The position numbers and the translations under genes are program-made. The notes beneath the pieces were generated by a model. The model did no database searches and was not told the DNA's origin. It saw nothing but the letters and a program-made list of their open reading frames with translations. Source: Fredinandcohnia humi (GTDB lineage: Bacteria > Bacillota > Bacilli > Bacillales > Bacillaceae_L). Taken from it: a DNA stretch of 64,000 bases. The stretch is taken from positions 330,020 through 394,019 of the forward strand of contig NZ_LMBW01000003.1 of the NCBI RefSeq assembly GCF_001439915.1. Direction: 5' to 3'. How positions within the stretch are numbered: position 1 is the stretch's first letter; each line of letters opens with the position of its first letter. Shown here piece by piece: positions 34,525-43,399 of the stretch.

Positions 34525-36147
34525 TTGAGAAAAAAATCGTTAGGAATTATTTTATTAGCAATTTTTGTTTTTTCATTTGTGCTAGTAGGCTGTAGCCAAT
34601 CGAAGCCTAATGAATCAAGTACCGATAATAGTAAAGATAATGAAAAGAAGAAGGATGAGCTTCTGTTGGCCTTTGGATCAGAGCCTGAAACAGGATTTGA
34701 TCCAACGACAGGGTGGGGGCGTTATGGTTCACCGCTATTCCAGAGCACACTGCTAAAAAGAGATGACAAGCTTACTATTGTGAATGATTTAGCAACCAAC
34801 TACGAAGTGAGTGAAGATGGTAAAGTGTGGACGGTAAATGTGCGTGATGATGTGAAATTCTCAGACGGACAGCCATTAACAGTAGATGATGTCGTATTTA
34901 CTTTTGAAACGGCTGCTAATGCAGGTTCAGTAGTAGATCTGAATGTATTGGAAAAAGTAGAGGCAGTAGATGGTTACACAGTAAAATTCACATTAAAAGA
35001 GCCTCAATCTACATTTGTTAATACGTTAATCGGAACAGGGATTGTCCCAAAACATGCTTATGGTGCAGACTATGCGGAAAACCCTATAGGCTCGGGGCCA
35101 TTTCAACTAGTTCAGTGGGACAAAGGACAACAGGTCATTGTAGAAGCTAATCCTGAATACTATGACAAGCAGCCATATTTTAAAAAGATCACATTCTTAT
35201 TTTTAAGCGAAGATGCCTCTTTTGCTGCTGCTCAAGCGGGCGAGGTTGATCTTGCCTATATACCTGCTGCATTTAGCACTCAGACAGTTCCAGGAATGAA
35301 GTTAGAAGCTGTTCAAACCGTTGATAACCGAGGTATTGTATTCCCATTTGTTAAATCGGGAGAATTCACTGAAAATGGTGATCCAATTGGGAATGATGTG
35401 ACTGCTGATCCTGCCATTCGACATGCAATTAATATGGCTGTTGACCGACAAGCACTAGTAGATGGAGTGTTAGAAGGACAAGGAACACCAGCCTATACGT
35501 CAGTTGATGGTCTTCCATGGTGGAATCCCGATACAGTCATTAAGGATGCTGATATGGAGGGGGCACGGAAGCTTTTAGGAGAAGCAGGCTGGAAGGATCA
35601 GGACGGGGATGGCATTCTGGAAAAAGGATCTTTAAAAGCTGAATTTACACTTTATTATTTAGCAAATGATGCAATTAGACAATCGTTATCCATCGCTGTT
35701 GCTGATATGATGAAGCCGCTAGGGATTCATATTAAACTAGAGGGCGGAAGCTGGGATGTGATTGAAAAGAACATGTATTCAAATGCTGTTCTTCTAGGTT
35801 GGGGAAGTCATGACCCACATGAAATGTACAATATATATAGCAGTGAATTCGCAGGAGTTGAATACTACAACACTGGCTATTATGAAAATAAAACGGTAGA
35901 TGATTATTTTGTAAAAGCGCTCCGTGCTACAGATGAAAAAGAAGCAATTGAATATTGGAAAAAAGCTCAGTGGGACGGCACAACAGGTTTAAGTGCGAAA
36001 GGTGATGCTCCTTGGGCATGGTTAGTGAACATTAATCACTTGTATTTAGTGAAGGATGGATTAGATATTGGGGAACAACGAATCCATGTTCATGGTCATG
36101 GCTGGCCAGCAACTGATAACATTACGGAATGGAAATGGACTGAGTAA
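34525..36147 (+). CDS. nikA: Nickel ABC transporter substrate-binding lipoprotein NikA
   Basis: This 540-residue solute-binding protein of the peptide/nickel (SBP family 5) group would capture nickel or a nickel chelate outside the cell. It starts with a lipoprotein signal peptide and lipobox LVGC (Cys about 23). Family pattern is seen in LLLAFGSEPETGFDPTTGWG, WTVNVRDDVKFSDGQPLT and the hinge IRHAINMAVDRQALVDGVL. TTG 34525 has GAGGTGAAAA before it. The gene is followed 2 bases later by the permease genes. Nickel rather than peptide is inferred from nikR upstream and from the 5-gene order. Confidence 0.88.
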   Translation: MRKKSLGIILLAIFVFSFVLVGCSQSKPNESSTDNSKDNEKKKDELLLAFGSEPETGFDPTTGWGRYGSPLFQSTLLKRDDKLTIVNDLATNYEVSEDGKVWTVNVRDDVKFSDGQPLTVDDVVFTFETAANAGSVVDLNVLEKVEAVDGYTVKFTLKEPQSTFVNTLIGTGIVPKHAYGADYAENPIGSGPFQLVQWDKGQQVIVEANPEYYDKQPYFKKITFLFLSEDASFAAAQAGEVDLAYIPAAFSTQTVPGMKLEAVQTVDNRGIVFPFVKSGEFTENGDPIGNDVTADPAIRHAINMAVDRQALVDGVLEGQGTPAYTSVDGLPWWNPDTVIKDADMEGARKLLGEAGWKDQDGDGILEKGSLKAEFTLYYLANDAIRQSLSIAVADMMKPLGIHIKLEGGSWDVIEKNMYSNAVLLGWGSHDPHEMYNIYSSEFAGVEYYNTGYYENKTVDDYFVKALRATDEKEAIEYWKKAQWDGTTGLSAKGDAPWAWLVNINHLYLVKDGLDIGEQRIHVHGHGWPATDNITEWKWTE

Positions 36148-36149
36148 CA

Positions 36150-37139
36150 GTGGGGAAAAATCTAGGGAAATTCCTGTTATTAAAAGGAGCAAGAATGGCG
36201 ACTTTGCTAGTCGCCATCTGCTTTATTTCCTTTCTATTAATAAAAAATTCTCCGATTGACCCGATTCAAGCTTATATTGGTGCTGATCTGTTGAAGGTTG
36301 GTCCTGAACAGCGAGAAATGATTGCTAAATATTGGGGTCTTGATCAGCCAGTAATGGTGCAATTCTTTAATTGGGGTACAGCTTTGTTACAAGGAGATTT
36401 AGGTACTTCGATGATCTATCGTCGTCCTGTAGCTGATATCATTAGCGAACGTTTTATCAATTCCCTGGCTCTCATGATATCGGCATGGATTTTATCCGGA
36501 ATAATCGGATTTATTATGGGCGTTATTGCTGCAATGAAAAAGGGTACGTGGATTGATCGATTAATTAAATGGTACTGCTTTACTTTAGCCTCAACTCCAA
36601 CCTTTTGGATGGGGCTTCTTATACTGATGGTCTTTGCCGTGTGGTTAAGATGGTTTCCAATTGGCATGGGAGTTCCAGCTGGGGTTCTTGCGGAAGATGT
36701 TACGTTGGTGGATAAAATCAAGCATCTGATCCTCCCGGCAATTACACTTAGTATAGTCGGTGTTGCAAACATCGCAATGCACACGAGGCAGAAGCTGATT
36801 GATGTTCTTGCTAGCGATTATGTCTTATTCGCAAGAGCTAGGGGGGAACAAGGATTCGTCCTATTTTGGAGACACGGATTAAGAAACATAGCTTTACCGG
36901 CAATAACCTTGCAATTTGCTGCGTTTAGTGAATTGTTTGGTGGAGCAGTGCTAGCTGAGCAAGTCTTTTCTTATCCTGGTTTAGGGCAGGCTACAGTAGA
37001 GGCTGGATTAAGAGGAGATGTTCCCCTTTTATTAGGTTTAGTTATTTTTAGTACACTATTTGTTTTTGTTGGAAATCTAGTAGCGGATTTAATCTACCGA
37101 ATGGTAGATCCGAGGATAAGGGAGGGGCGGTCGAAATGA
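36150..37139 (+). CDS. nikB: Nickel ABC transporter permease NikB
   Basis: NikB is one of two membrane permeases of the nickel importer. The 329-residue protein has six membrane helices and the permease loop near ARARGEQGFVLFWRHGLRNIALP (described here by its first and last parts: ARARGEQG and RHGLRNIALP), which docks to the ATPase. GTG 36150 starts 2 bases after the nikA stop and lacks a strong ribosome site of its own, so coupling to nikA is likely. The end overlaps nikC by 4 bases. Confidence 0.9.
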   Translation: MGKNLGKFLLLKGARMATLLVAICFISFLLIKNSPIDPIQAYIGADLLKVGPEQREMIAKYWGLDQPVMVQFFNWGTALLQGDLGTSMIYRRPVADIISERFINSLALMISAWILSGIIGFIMGVIAAMKKGTWIDRLIKWYCFTLASTPTFWMGLLILMVFAVWLRWFPIGMGVPAGVLAEDVTLVDKIKHLILPAITLSIVGVANIAMHTRQKLIDVLASDYVLFARARGEQGFVLFWRHGLRNIALPAITLQFAAFSELFGGAVLAEQVFSYPGLGQATVEAGLRGDVPLLLGLVIFSTLFVFVGNLVADLIYRMVDPRIREGRSK

Positions 37140-37978
37140 ATCTTAGTGTTAGTAAACGATTCCCTCTGAATAAAAGGCAGTGGACATTATTTTCGATTCT
37201 GCTTGCCTTTGTATTTTTAGTGGCTGTGATTTTAGGAAGCTTTTTAGTAGATGAAGGAAGAATCGCTACTAATCTTCAAAATCGAAATGCGCCCCCATCT
37301 TTCCAGCATTTGTTTGGCACCGATTGGTTAGGAAGAGATATGTTTACACGAACGATAATGGGGCTTTCATTAAGTATATGGGTCGGCTTGATTGGAGCGA
37401 TTGGTAGCACGACAATTGCACTTTTCCTAGGCATGGCAGCAACAATGGGAAAAGTGGCAGATCATATTGTCACATGGCTCATTGATCTTTTTCTAAGTGT
37501 GCCACATCTTGTCACCCTGATTTTAATTGCCTTTACATTAGGGGGCGGATTTAAAGGGATTGTAATTGGGCTTGCTCTTACCCATTGGCCAAGCTTAGCT
37601 CGTGTTATTCGAGCAGAGGTCATGCAAGTTCGTTCTGCAGAATTTGTACAAGTTTCTCAGAAAATGGGGAAATCCAAATGGTGGATTGCAATGAATCATA
37701 TTCTACCCCATGTTTTCCCGCAACTTTTAATTGGTTTTATGCTCATGTTTCCTCATGTTATTTTACATGAAGCAGCCATTACATTTTTAGGTTTAGGGAT
37801 GTCTCCTCACGAACCTGCAATTGGGATTATTCTGTCAGAATCGATGAAATACTTATCTTCAGGTATGTGGTGGCTTGCCTTTTTCCCTGGGCTTTCCTTG
37901 CTTTTGATTGTAAGGGCATTTGATCATATTGGTGAAAAGATTAGAATGCTTATGGACCCTGCCAGATCCCACGAATAA
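37136..37978 (+). CDS. nikC: Nickel ABC transporter permease NikC
   Basis: The 280-residue second permease has an N-terminal helix (about 15-38), the OppC/NikC marker HLFGTDWLGRDMFTR at about 57-71, and four to five more helices. The ATPase-docking loop is RAEVMQVRSAEFVQVSQKMG. ATG 37136 overlaps nikB by 4 bases and has GGAGGGG upstream. A NikB-NikC heterodimer forms the pore. Confidence 0.9.
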   Translation: MNLSVSKRFPLNKRQWTLFSILLAFVFLVAVILGSFLVDEGRIATNLQNRNAPPSFQHLFGTDWLGRDMFTRTIMGLSLSIWVGLIGAIGSTTIALFLGMAATMGKVADHIVTWLIDLFLSVPHLVTLILIAFTLGGGFKGIVIGLALTHWPSLARVIRAEVMQVRSAEFVQVSQKMGKSKWWIAMNHILPHVFPQLLIGFMLMFPHVILHEAAITFLGLGMSPHEPAIGIILSESMKYLSSGMWWLAFFPGLSLLLIVRAFDHIGEKIRMLMDPARSHE

Positions 37979-38003
37979 CATTCAATAGTGGAGGAGTTAT
38001 GAA

Positions 38004-38930
38004 ATGCCTATCCTTGAAGTAGAGAATTTATCAGTTTCGTTTAAGCAATATAAAGCTGGATTTAAACAGATTCATAATCAAGTGATTTCAAGTTTAAATA
38101 TTACATTAGAAGCAGGGGAAATCCTTGCTGTTGTTGGAGCAAGTGGATCGGGAAAAAGTCTGCTGGCTCATGCCATTCTCGGTATCCTTCCAAGTAATTC
38201 AAGGACGAGTGGAGCGATTAAATATGCAGGCGAGATTCTAACCCCTGCTCGCCAAAAGGCGTTAAGAGGGAAGGAAATCGCGATTGTTCCTCAGTCGGTA
38301 AGCTTTCTGGATCCGCTTATGCGGGTCGGAAAACAAGTACGCACATCTGTTAAAGGTGGTAAGGATGCGACCGCAGTGCAGCGAAAGGTATTTGAACGCT
38401 ATAACTTAAGAAAAGAAGCTGAAACGAAGTATCCGTTTCAGCTTTCCGGCGGAATGGCGCGAAGGGTACTTCTTTCGACCGCAATGGTGAGCGGAGCAAA
38501 AGTTATTATTGCAGATGAACCTACCCCTGGCCTTGATCCTGTCGTGATGAAAGAAGCTTTACAGAATATCCGAGAGTTTGCCGACACAGGAAGTGCGGTC
38601 ATGTTCATTACACATGATATCGAATCTGCTCTTCAAATTTCGAATAAAATTGCTGTTTTTTATGCCGGAACTACCGTAGAAATTGCTCCAGTAGAAAATT
38701 TTACGAACGAGGGCGAGGCGCTAAGACATCCTTATACGAAAGCTTTGTGGAGAGCTCTACCTCAAAATAATTTTATTCCGATTCCAGGAACACAGCCTCA
38801 ATCGAGTGAATTACCAATGGGATGCTTATTTGCTCCTCGTTGTCCAATGGCAACTACTGAATGTGATGAAAAGCAGCCAGAAATGAGAGAACTAAGGAAT
38901 GGAATGGTGAGGTGTATTCATGCAAATTGA
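38004..38930 (+). CDS. nikD: Nickel ABC transporter ATPase NikD
   Basis: This 308-residue cytoplasmic ATPase energises the importer. Walker A is GASGSGKS (about 47-54), the signature is LSGGMARR (about 149-156, a deviation from LSGGQ), and Walker B is VIIADEPTPGLD. The C-terminal oligopeptide-type domain with CLFAPRCPMATTEC (four-Cys motif region) is typical of the OppD/DppD/NikD group. RBS GGAGG precedes ATG 38004. It overlaps nikE by 11 bases. Confidence 0.9.
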   Translation: MPILEVENLSVSFKQYKAGFKQIHNQVISSLNITLEAGEILAVVGASGSGKSLLAHAILGILPSNSRTSGAIKYAGEILTPARQKALRGKEIAIVPQSVSFLDPLMRVGKQVRTSVKGGKDATAVQRKVFERYNLRKEAETKYPFQLSGGMARRVLLSTAMVSGAKVIIADEPTPGLDPVVMKEALQNIREFADTGSAVMFITHDIESALQISNKIAVFYAGTTVEIAPVENFTNEGEALRHPYTKALWRALPQNNFIPIPGTQPQSSELPMGCLFAPRCPMATTECDEKQPEMRELRNGMVRCIHAN

Positions 38931-39531
38931 GGCAAAAGGGATTGGATTTCGGTACGAAAATGGACCATGGCTATTTCAAGATGTTGATCTAACTTTAAAT
39001 CCAGGTGAAATCGTTGGGATTACTGGTCCAAGCGGATGTGGAAAAACAACTTTTTGTCGGATATTATCTGGATATGAACATCCTGCAGAGGGAACTATCA
39101 TGTTTGGTGGGGAACCGTTACGAAAAAACGGCTATCAACCTATTCAATTAATCTTTCAGCATCCAGAAAAAGCAGTAAATCCTCGTTGGAAGATGAAAAA
39201 AACACTAAACGAAGGATGGAACCCAGATCAAGAATTACTAGATTTATTTGGTATTAAGAAGGAATGGCTTGAGCGCTGGCCAAATGAGTTATCCGGAGGA
39301 GAATTGCAGCGAATTTGCGTGGCTCGAGCATTGGGGCCAAACACACGCTTTCTCATTGCAGATGAAATGACAACCATGTTGGATGCGATTACGCAAGCGC
39401 AAATATGGCATGCCGTACTGCAAATTGCCCAAAAAAGAGACATGGGAATTGTCGTTGTCAGTCATGAAGCTAAGTTGATTCAAAGAATTTGTCACCGTGA
39501 GATCCAATTCGGAAATTTTAATAGATTATGA
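38920..39531 (+). CDS. nikE: Nickel ABC transporter ATPase NikE
   Basis: The second ATPase has 203 residues, shorter than typical NikE or OppF (about 260-320) because the C-terminal extension is missing. Core motifs are intact: Walker A GPSGCGKT (about 35-42), signature LSGGELQR (about 124-131) and Walker B FLIADEMTTMLD. ATG 38920 overlaps nikD. A terminator follows about 85 bases later. It pairs with NikD as the nucleotide-binding dimer. Confidence 0.88.
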   Translation: MQIEAKGIGFRYENGPWLFQDVDLTLNPGEIVGITGPSGCGKTTFCRILSGYEHPAEGTIMFGGEPLRKNGYQPIQLIFQHPEKAVNPRWKMKKTLNEGWNPDQELLDLFGIKKEWLERWPNELSGGELQRICVARALGPNTRFLIADEMTTMLDAITQAQIWHAVLQIAQKRDMGIVVVSHEAKLIQRICHREIQFGNFNRL

Positions 39532-39552
39532 AAAATAATAGTAACTGTAATT

Positions 39553-39592
39553 TTTCATAATTAATCGGAATCTATCATAATTAGTCAATGAA
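39553..39592. repeat. Two-copy CATAATTxxTCGGAAT repeat
   Basis: CATAATTA starts at 39,556 and 39,576, 20 bases apart, and the first copy continues ATCGGAATC. This is the same core as in the array after minJ, 6 kb away. Confidence 0.65.
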
Positions 39593-39615
39593 GTATAGAA
39601 AATAGATATAATAGT

Positions 39616-39655
39616 AAAAGCCTAAGATTATTTAATATATTCTTAGGCTTTTTTT
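39616..39655 (+). terminator. Terminator of the nik operon
   Basis: AAAAGCCTAAGA and TCTTAGGCTTTTT form a stem, with a T-run. Confidence 0.87.
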
Positions 39656-39729
39656 ATTAAAAAGGAGTTAAGAAGATCAAAGGGTGAGCGAAAGTCACTC
39701 TGTTTTTCATTAACACAGGTTCATAAAGT

Positions 39730-39842
39730 ATCCTTTAGTATGCTAATGCACTAAAAAATTCCATTGACATGAATTCTAAGTTTATGCTAAATTTATTATC
39801 GTTGGTTCATTACTCTAATGTGTTAGTGAACTAAAGGATTTT
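39730..39842. promoter_or_regulatory. Promoter region with two inverted operator-like copies
   Basis: CCTTTAGTATGCTAATGCAC (39,731) on the plus strand resembles CCTTTAGTTCACTAACACAT read on the minus strand from about 39,840. Between them lie TTGACA (39,764) and a weak -10 TAAATT (39,788, 18-base spacer). Paired sites around a promoter suggest a dimeric regulator of the amino-acid transporter operon. The regulator is not known. Confidence 0.45.
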
Positions 39843-39923
39843 TAAAAAAGCTAATTACTTGTAAATAAAAGGTGTAATGAACAAATCAATAATTCAAATA
39901 AATTAAAGGTGGTTATTATAAAA

Positions 39924-40700
39924 ATGACACGCAAAATATCTATTTTTCTATCCATTGTAACGATATTTTTACTATTAGCTGCATGTTCTGATTCATCTTC
40001 AAATACAAAAGATGGAGATACATTGGTAATAGGTATCGATGATAAATTTGCCCCGATGGGGTTTAGAGATAATAATAATGAAATTGTAGGATTTGATATT
40101 GACTACGCAAAAGCTGCTGCTGAAAAGATGGGCGTAGAGGTAAAATTTCAACCAATAGATTGGAAAACAAAAGAATCTGAATTAAGCAGTGGTAGAATTG
40201 ATTTAATATGGAATGGGTATACACTTACAAAAGTGCGTAAAGAAAAAGTACTTTTTACAAAACCATATTTGAAAAATGCACAAGTTATTGTAACAATGGC
40301 TGATTCAAATATTACTAAAATAGATGATCTAGAGGGGAAGGGTGTTGGTCTTCAATCACTGTCCTCTGCGGCAGATGCTCTAGAATCTAATCCTATTAAA
40401 TCAAAAATTAAAGAGGTTACAGAGTTCTCTGACAATGTTTTAGCACTGAATGATTTAAAAGTAGGGCGTTTGGATGCTGTTGTTATTGATGAAGTTGTAA
40501 TTAACTATTATTTATCTAAAGAGAGCGATACATTTAAAGTACTTGAAGAATCTCTGGCTCCTGAAGAATACGGGGTAGGCGTAAAAAAAGGAAATGAGGC
40601 CCTACTTGAGAAACTACAAAAAGCCTTAGATGAAATGAACGAAGATGGAACAGCAGGGGAAATTTCTAAAAAATGGTTTGGTGAAGATAAGGTTTTATAA
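39924..40700 (+). CDS. Polar amino-acid ABC transporter, substrate-binding lipoprotein
   Basis: This is an extracellular solute-binding protein of family 3. The signal peptide ends in lipobox LAAC. The binding fold starts LVIGIDDKFAPMGFRDNNNE, with IDLIWNGYTLTKVRKEKVLF marking the hinge and the Arg that holds the substrate carboxylate. ATG 39924 is chosen (258 residues) because an upstream GTG is part of the ribosome site AAAGGTGG. The ligand is not certain; cystine, arginine or glutamine importers all fit. A hairpin after the gene may raise its level above that of the membrane parts. Confidence 0.88.
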   Translation: MTRKISIFLSIVTIFLLLAACSDSSSNTKDGDTLVIGIDDKFAPMGFRDNNNEIVGFDIDYAKAAAEKMGVEVKFQPIDWKTKESELSSGRIDLIWNGYTLTKVRKEKVLFTKPYLKNAQVIVTMADSNITKIDDLEGKGVGLQSLSSAADALESNPIKSKIKEVTEFSDNVLALNDLKVGRLDAVVIDEVVINYYLSKESDTFKVLEESLAPEEYGVGVKKGNEALLEKLQKALDEMNEDGTAGEISKKWFGEDKVL

Positions 40701-40725
40701 TGAATGTAATTATAGAAATATCGAC

Positions 40726-40757
40726 AAAACAGGTTTCCTGGTGGGAACCCTGTTTTA
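40726..40757 (+). terminator. Attenuating hairpin between binding protein and permease genes
   Basis: AAAACAGGTTTCC pairs with GGGAACCCTGTTTT around a 3-4-base loop, followed by ATTTTAT. It ends most transcripts after the binding-protein gene, a common arrangement in such operons. Confidence 0.7.
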
Positions 40758-40778
40758 TTTTATGGAGGAATCCTCATT

Positions 40779-41435
40779 ATGTCGTATGAATACTTGATCT
40801 CAATACTTAAGCCCATGTTAGAAGGGGCTCAAGCAACGGTACTTTTGTTTTTAATTGCCATTTTAATATCTATTCCAATAGGTTTCGGTTTAACTTTAGC
40901 AGTACGAAGCAACATTAAACCCCTTTCATGGTTGGCACAAGTATATATATATGTAATGCGAGGAACACCTCTCCTACTACAACTATTACTGATATGTTTC
41001 GGTCTACCTATGTTACCTATTGTAGGAGAATATTTAGTACTAGACCGCTTCGTAGCTGCTACTATTGGCTTTATATTAAATTATTCTGCTTACTTTGCAG
41101 AAATCTTTCGTGGGGGTTTGTTAGCTATTGATAAAGGTCAATATGAAGCTGCTCAAGTGCTTGGTTTAAATAAATGGCAAACAACTACACGTATCATTAT
41201 TCCACAAATGTTTCGTATTGCATTACCATCAGTGGCAAATGAATCGGTAACCTTAGTAAAAGATACTGCTTTACTTTATGCGGTAGCAGTACCAGAATTA
41301 TTACATTTTGCCCAAACCGCAGTAAATCGTGACTTTACAATTATTCCATACTTTGTGGCAGGTATTATCTACTTATTGATGACAATGATACTAACTATTC
41401 TTTTTAAAGGAATAGAAAAACGATTGAAAAATTGA
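40779..41435 (+). CDS. Polar amino-acid ABC transporter permease
   Basis: The 218-residue permease of the HisM/GlnP family has five membrane helices and the docking loop FRGGLLAIDKGQYEAAQVLG. The helix 1 region is LEGAQATVLLFLIAILISIP. ATG 40779 follows TGGAGGA. It is the single permease of this operon and so likely acts as a homodimer. It lies 78 bases after the binding protein and 18 bases before the ATPase gene. Confidence 0.9.
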   Translation: MSYEYLISILKPMLEGAQATVLLFLIAILISIPIGFGLTLAVRSNIKPLSWLAQVYIYVMRGTPLLLQLLLICFGLPMLPIVGEYLVLDRFVAATIGFILNYSAYFAEIFRGGLLAIDKGQYEAAQVLGLNKWQTTTRIIIPQMFRIALPSVANESVTLVKDTALLYAVAVPELLHFAQTAVNRDFTIIPYFVAGIIYLLMTMILTILFKGIEKRLKN

Positions 41436-41453
41436 AAATAAGGAGTGTAGGAT

Positions 41454-42200
41454 GTGGCTATCATTGATATATCCAACCTCAAAAAATCATATGACCAAGT
41501 AGAGGTTCTAAGTAAGATAAGCTTTGAAGTAAATAAAAATGATGTTGTAGCAATTATTGGACCTTCCGGATCAGGAAAAAGCACATTACTTCGAAGTCTT
41601 GTTTTTCTCGAAGAAGTAAACGGAGGCAGTATCAGGGTATGTGGTGAAGACCTTGTGAAGGATGGTATCTATTCTAAACCGCAAATGATAAAAAATATCA
41701 CTTCAAAGATGGGAATGGTCTTTCAACATTTTAATCTCTTCCCTCATTTAACTGTTAAGGAAAACCTAGAACTTGCTCCAAGGATGGTTAAAAAAGAGTC
41801 ACCATTAGAAATTCACAAGAGAAGTAGAGAACTACTAGATAAAATTGGGCTATCAGACCGTGAGACAGCTTACCCATCTACCCTTTCTGGAGGTCAAAAA
41901 CAAAGAGTAGCTATTGCACGTGCTTTGATGATGAACCCAGAAATATTATTATTTGATGAACCTACATCAGCCCTAGACCCAGAATTAACTGAGGAAGTCC
42001 TACAGGTTATGAAAAAGCTTGCAGAAGAGCAAATGACAATGTTGGTGGTAACGCATGAAATGGGCTTCGCTAAGGAAGTTGCAAATAAGGTAATATTTAT
42101 GGACAAGGGTGAGATAGTCGAATCAGGTCACCCCGATGAGATATTCTTAAACCCAAAGCTTGAACGTACGAAAGCTTTTTTGTCCCGAAATTTAAAGTAG
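41454..42200 (+). CDS. Polar amino-acid ABC transporter ATPase
   Basis: The 248-residue ATPase belongs to the GlnQ/HisP family. Motifs are Walker [10 protein letters not shown] (about 33-41), Q-loop [13 protein letters not shown], signature LSGGQKQR (about 141-148), Walker [13 protein letters not shown] and H-loop [11 protein letters not shown] 41454 has AAGGAG upstream. It completes the operon, which ends in a terminator at 42,291. Confidence 0.93.
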   Translation: MAIIDISNLKKSYDQVEVLSKISFEVNKNDVVAIIGPSGSGKSTLLRSLVFLEEVNGGSIRVCGEDLVKDGIYSKPQMIKNITSKMGMVFQHFNLFPHLTVKENLELAPRMVKKESPLEIHKRSRELLDKIGLSDRETAYPSTLSGGQKQRVAIARALMMNPEILLFDEPTSALDPELTEEVLQVMKKLAEEQMTMLVVTHEMGFAKEVANKVIFMDKGEIVESGHPDEIFLNPKLERTKAFLSRNLK

Positions 42201-42290
42201 TTGCGTAATAAATTAAGCCATTAATATAATAATAAAATCCTGAGAAAATGAAATAATGATCAACATGTAATTAATGGGATAACGAAGACC

Positions 42291-42318
42291 AACGAGGGAT
42301 CCAATCTCTCGTTTTTTT
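42291..42318 (+). terminator. Terminator of the amino-acid transporter operon
   Basis: AACGAGGGAT and ATCTCTCGTT form a stem around CCA, followed by TTTTTT. Confidence 0.82.
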
Positions 42319-42432
42319 GTTTTCTAATTATATTTCATCACCAGCAATAGCATTTTAAGAACACCTAGATATCCAAGATAAAATAGTAATAGTTGGGAAA
42401 TTTTACATGAACTTAAAATGTGATTAATAAAA

Positions 42433-42491
42433 TTTACAAAACCTTTACAATACATTCAATGAATCTTTACATACAGCGTATATTCTTTACA
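42433..42491 (+). promoter_or_regulatory. PhoP boxes upstream of pstS
   Basis: TTTACA, TTTACA, TTCAAT and TTTACA start at 42433, 42444, 42455 and 42466, 11 bases apart, with another TTTACA at 42,486. Direct TT(A/T/C)ACA repeats every 11 bases are the known binding pattern of Bacillus PhoP. Induction at low phosphate is expected. Confidence 0.82.
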
Positions 42492-42529
42492 TGTCGAATA
42501 AAATCGATCAATCTTGGAGGTTTTACTAA

Positions 42530-43369
42530 ATGACGTTAACAAGAAGGACTATTCATGGATTATTGGTGGTATTCTGTATCGCCATTTTATCAGCATGTGG
42601 AAATAATAATAATGTAGAAGGCTCATCAAATGAAGCTTCGGCTACTGTTTCTGTTTCGGGATCTACATCAGTAGGGCCCTTAGCCGAAAAAATTGCTGAA
42701 AAGTTTACAGGAGAAAGTCATATAAAAGTCGAAATAAATCAAATTGGATCATCTGCAGGAATCCAAAATGCGATAACAGGAGTATCCGAAATCGGCATGT
42801 CCTCCCGTGATTTGAAGGAGGAAGAAATAGCTAGTGGACTCAGTGAGACCATTATTGCTTACGATGGGATTGTTGTCGTGACACACCCTAGTAATAAAGT
42901 GAAAAACCTTACAATGGAACAAGTGAAGTCCATTTTTACTGGCGAGGTTACGAATTGGAAGGAGTTTGGGGGCGATGACCTTGAGATTGTCGTTGTTTCC
43001 CGAGAAGATGGCTCCGGATCACGGGATGCCTTTCAAGAAATCGTTGGATATTCTTCAGGTGAATTAGTAAGGAGTTCAATCATTGCGAGTGGTAATGGAA
43101 ATATAAAAACGACGGTTGCAGGGAATAAACATGCGGTAGGGTTTATTTCATTTGAATACATTGATTCCTCCATTTCTACGATTGATATTAATGGAGTTGA
43201 GGCTCGTGCTGAGAATGTATTGCAGCAAACATACAGCCTGTCACGTCCATTTTTATTTGTACACAAAGAGGATCAAATTACCGATGCAGGAAAGCAATAT
43301 ATCGACTATATTTTGAGTCCGGCTGGCCAAGCGATTGTTGCTGAAACAGGGGCTATTCCTATTAAGTAA
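42530..43369 (+). CDS. pstS: Phosphate-binding lipoprotein PstS
   Basis: PstS captures phosphate for the high-affinity Pst importer. The 279-residue protein has a signal peptide with lipobox LSAC (Cys about 24), then the family start SVSGSTSVGPLAEKIAEKF and the phosphate-contact segment SREDGSGSRDAFQEI (about 163-177). ATG 42530 follows TTGGAGG. It is the first gene of pstSCAB-phoU. Confidence 0.95.
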   Translation: MTLTRRTIHGLLVVFCIAILSACGNNNNVEGSSNEASATVSVSGSTSVGPLAEKIAEKFTGESHIKVEINQIGSSAGIQNAITGVSEIGMSSRDLKEEEIASGLSETIIAYDGIVVVTHPSNKVKNLTMEQVKSIFTGEVTNWKEFGGDDLEIVVVSREDGSGSRDAFQEIVGYSSGELVRSSIIASGNGNIKTTVAGNKHAVGFISFEYIDSSISTIDINGVEARAENVLQQTYSLSRPFLFVHKEDQITDAGKQYIDYILSPAGQAIVAETGAIPIK

Positions 43370-43399
43370 AGGACAAAAGAGATTCATGGGGGAATACGT

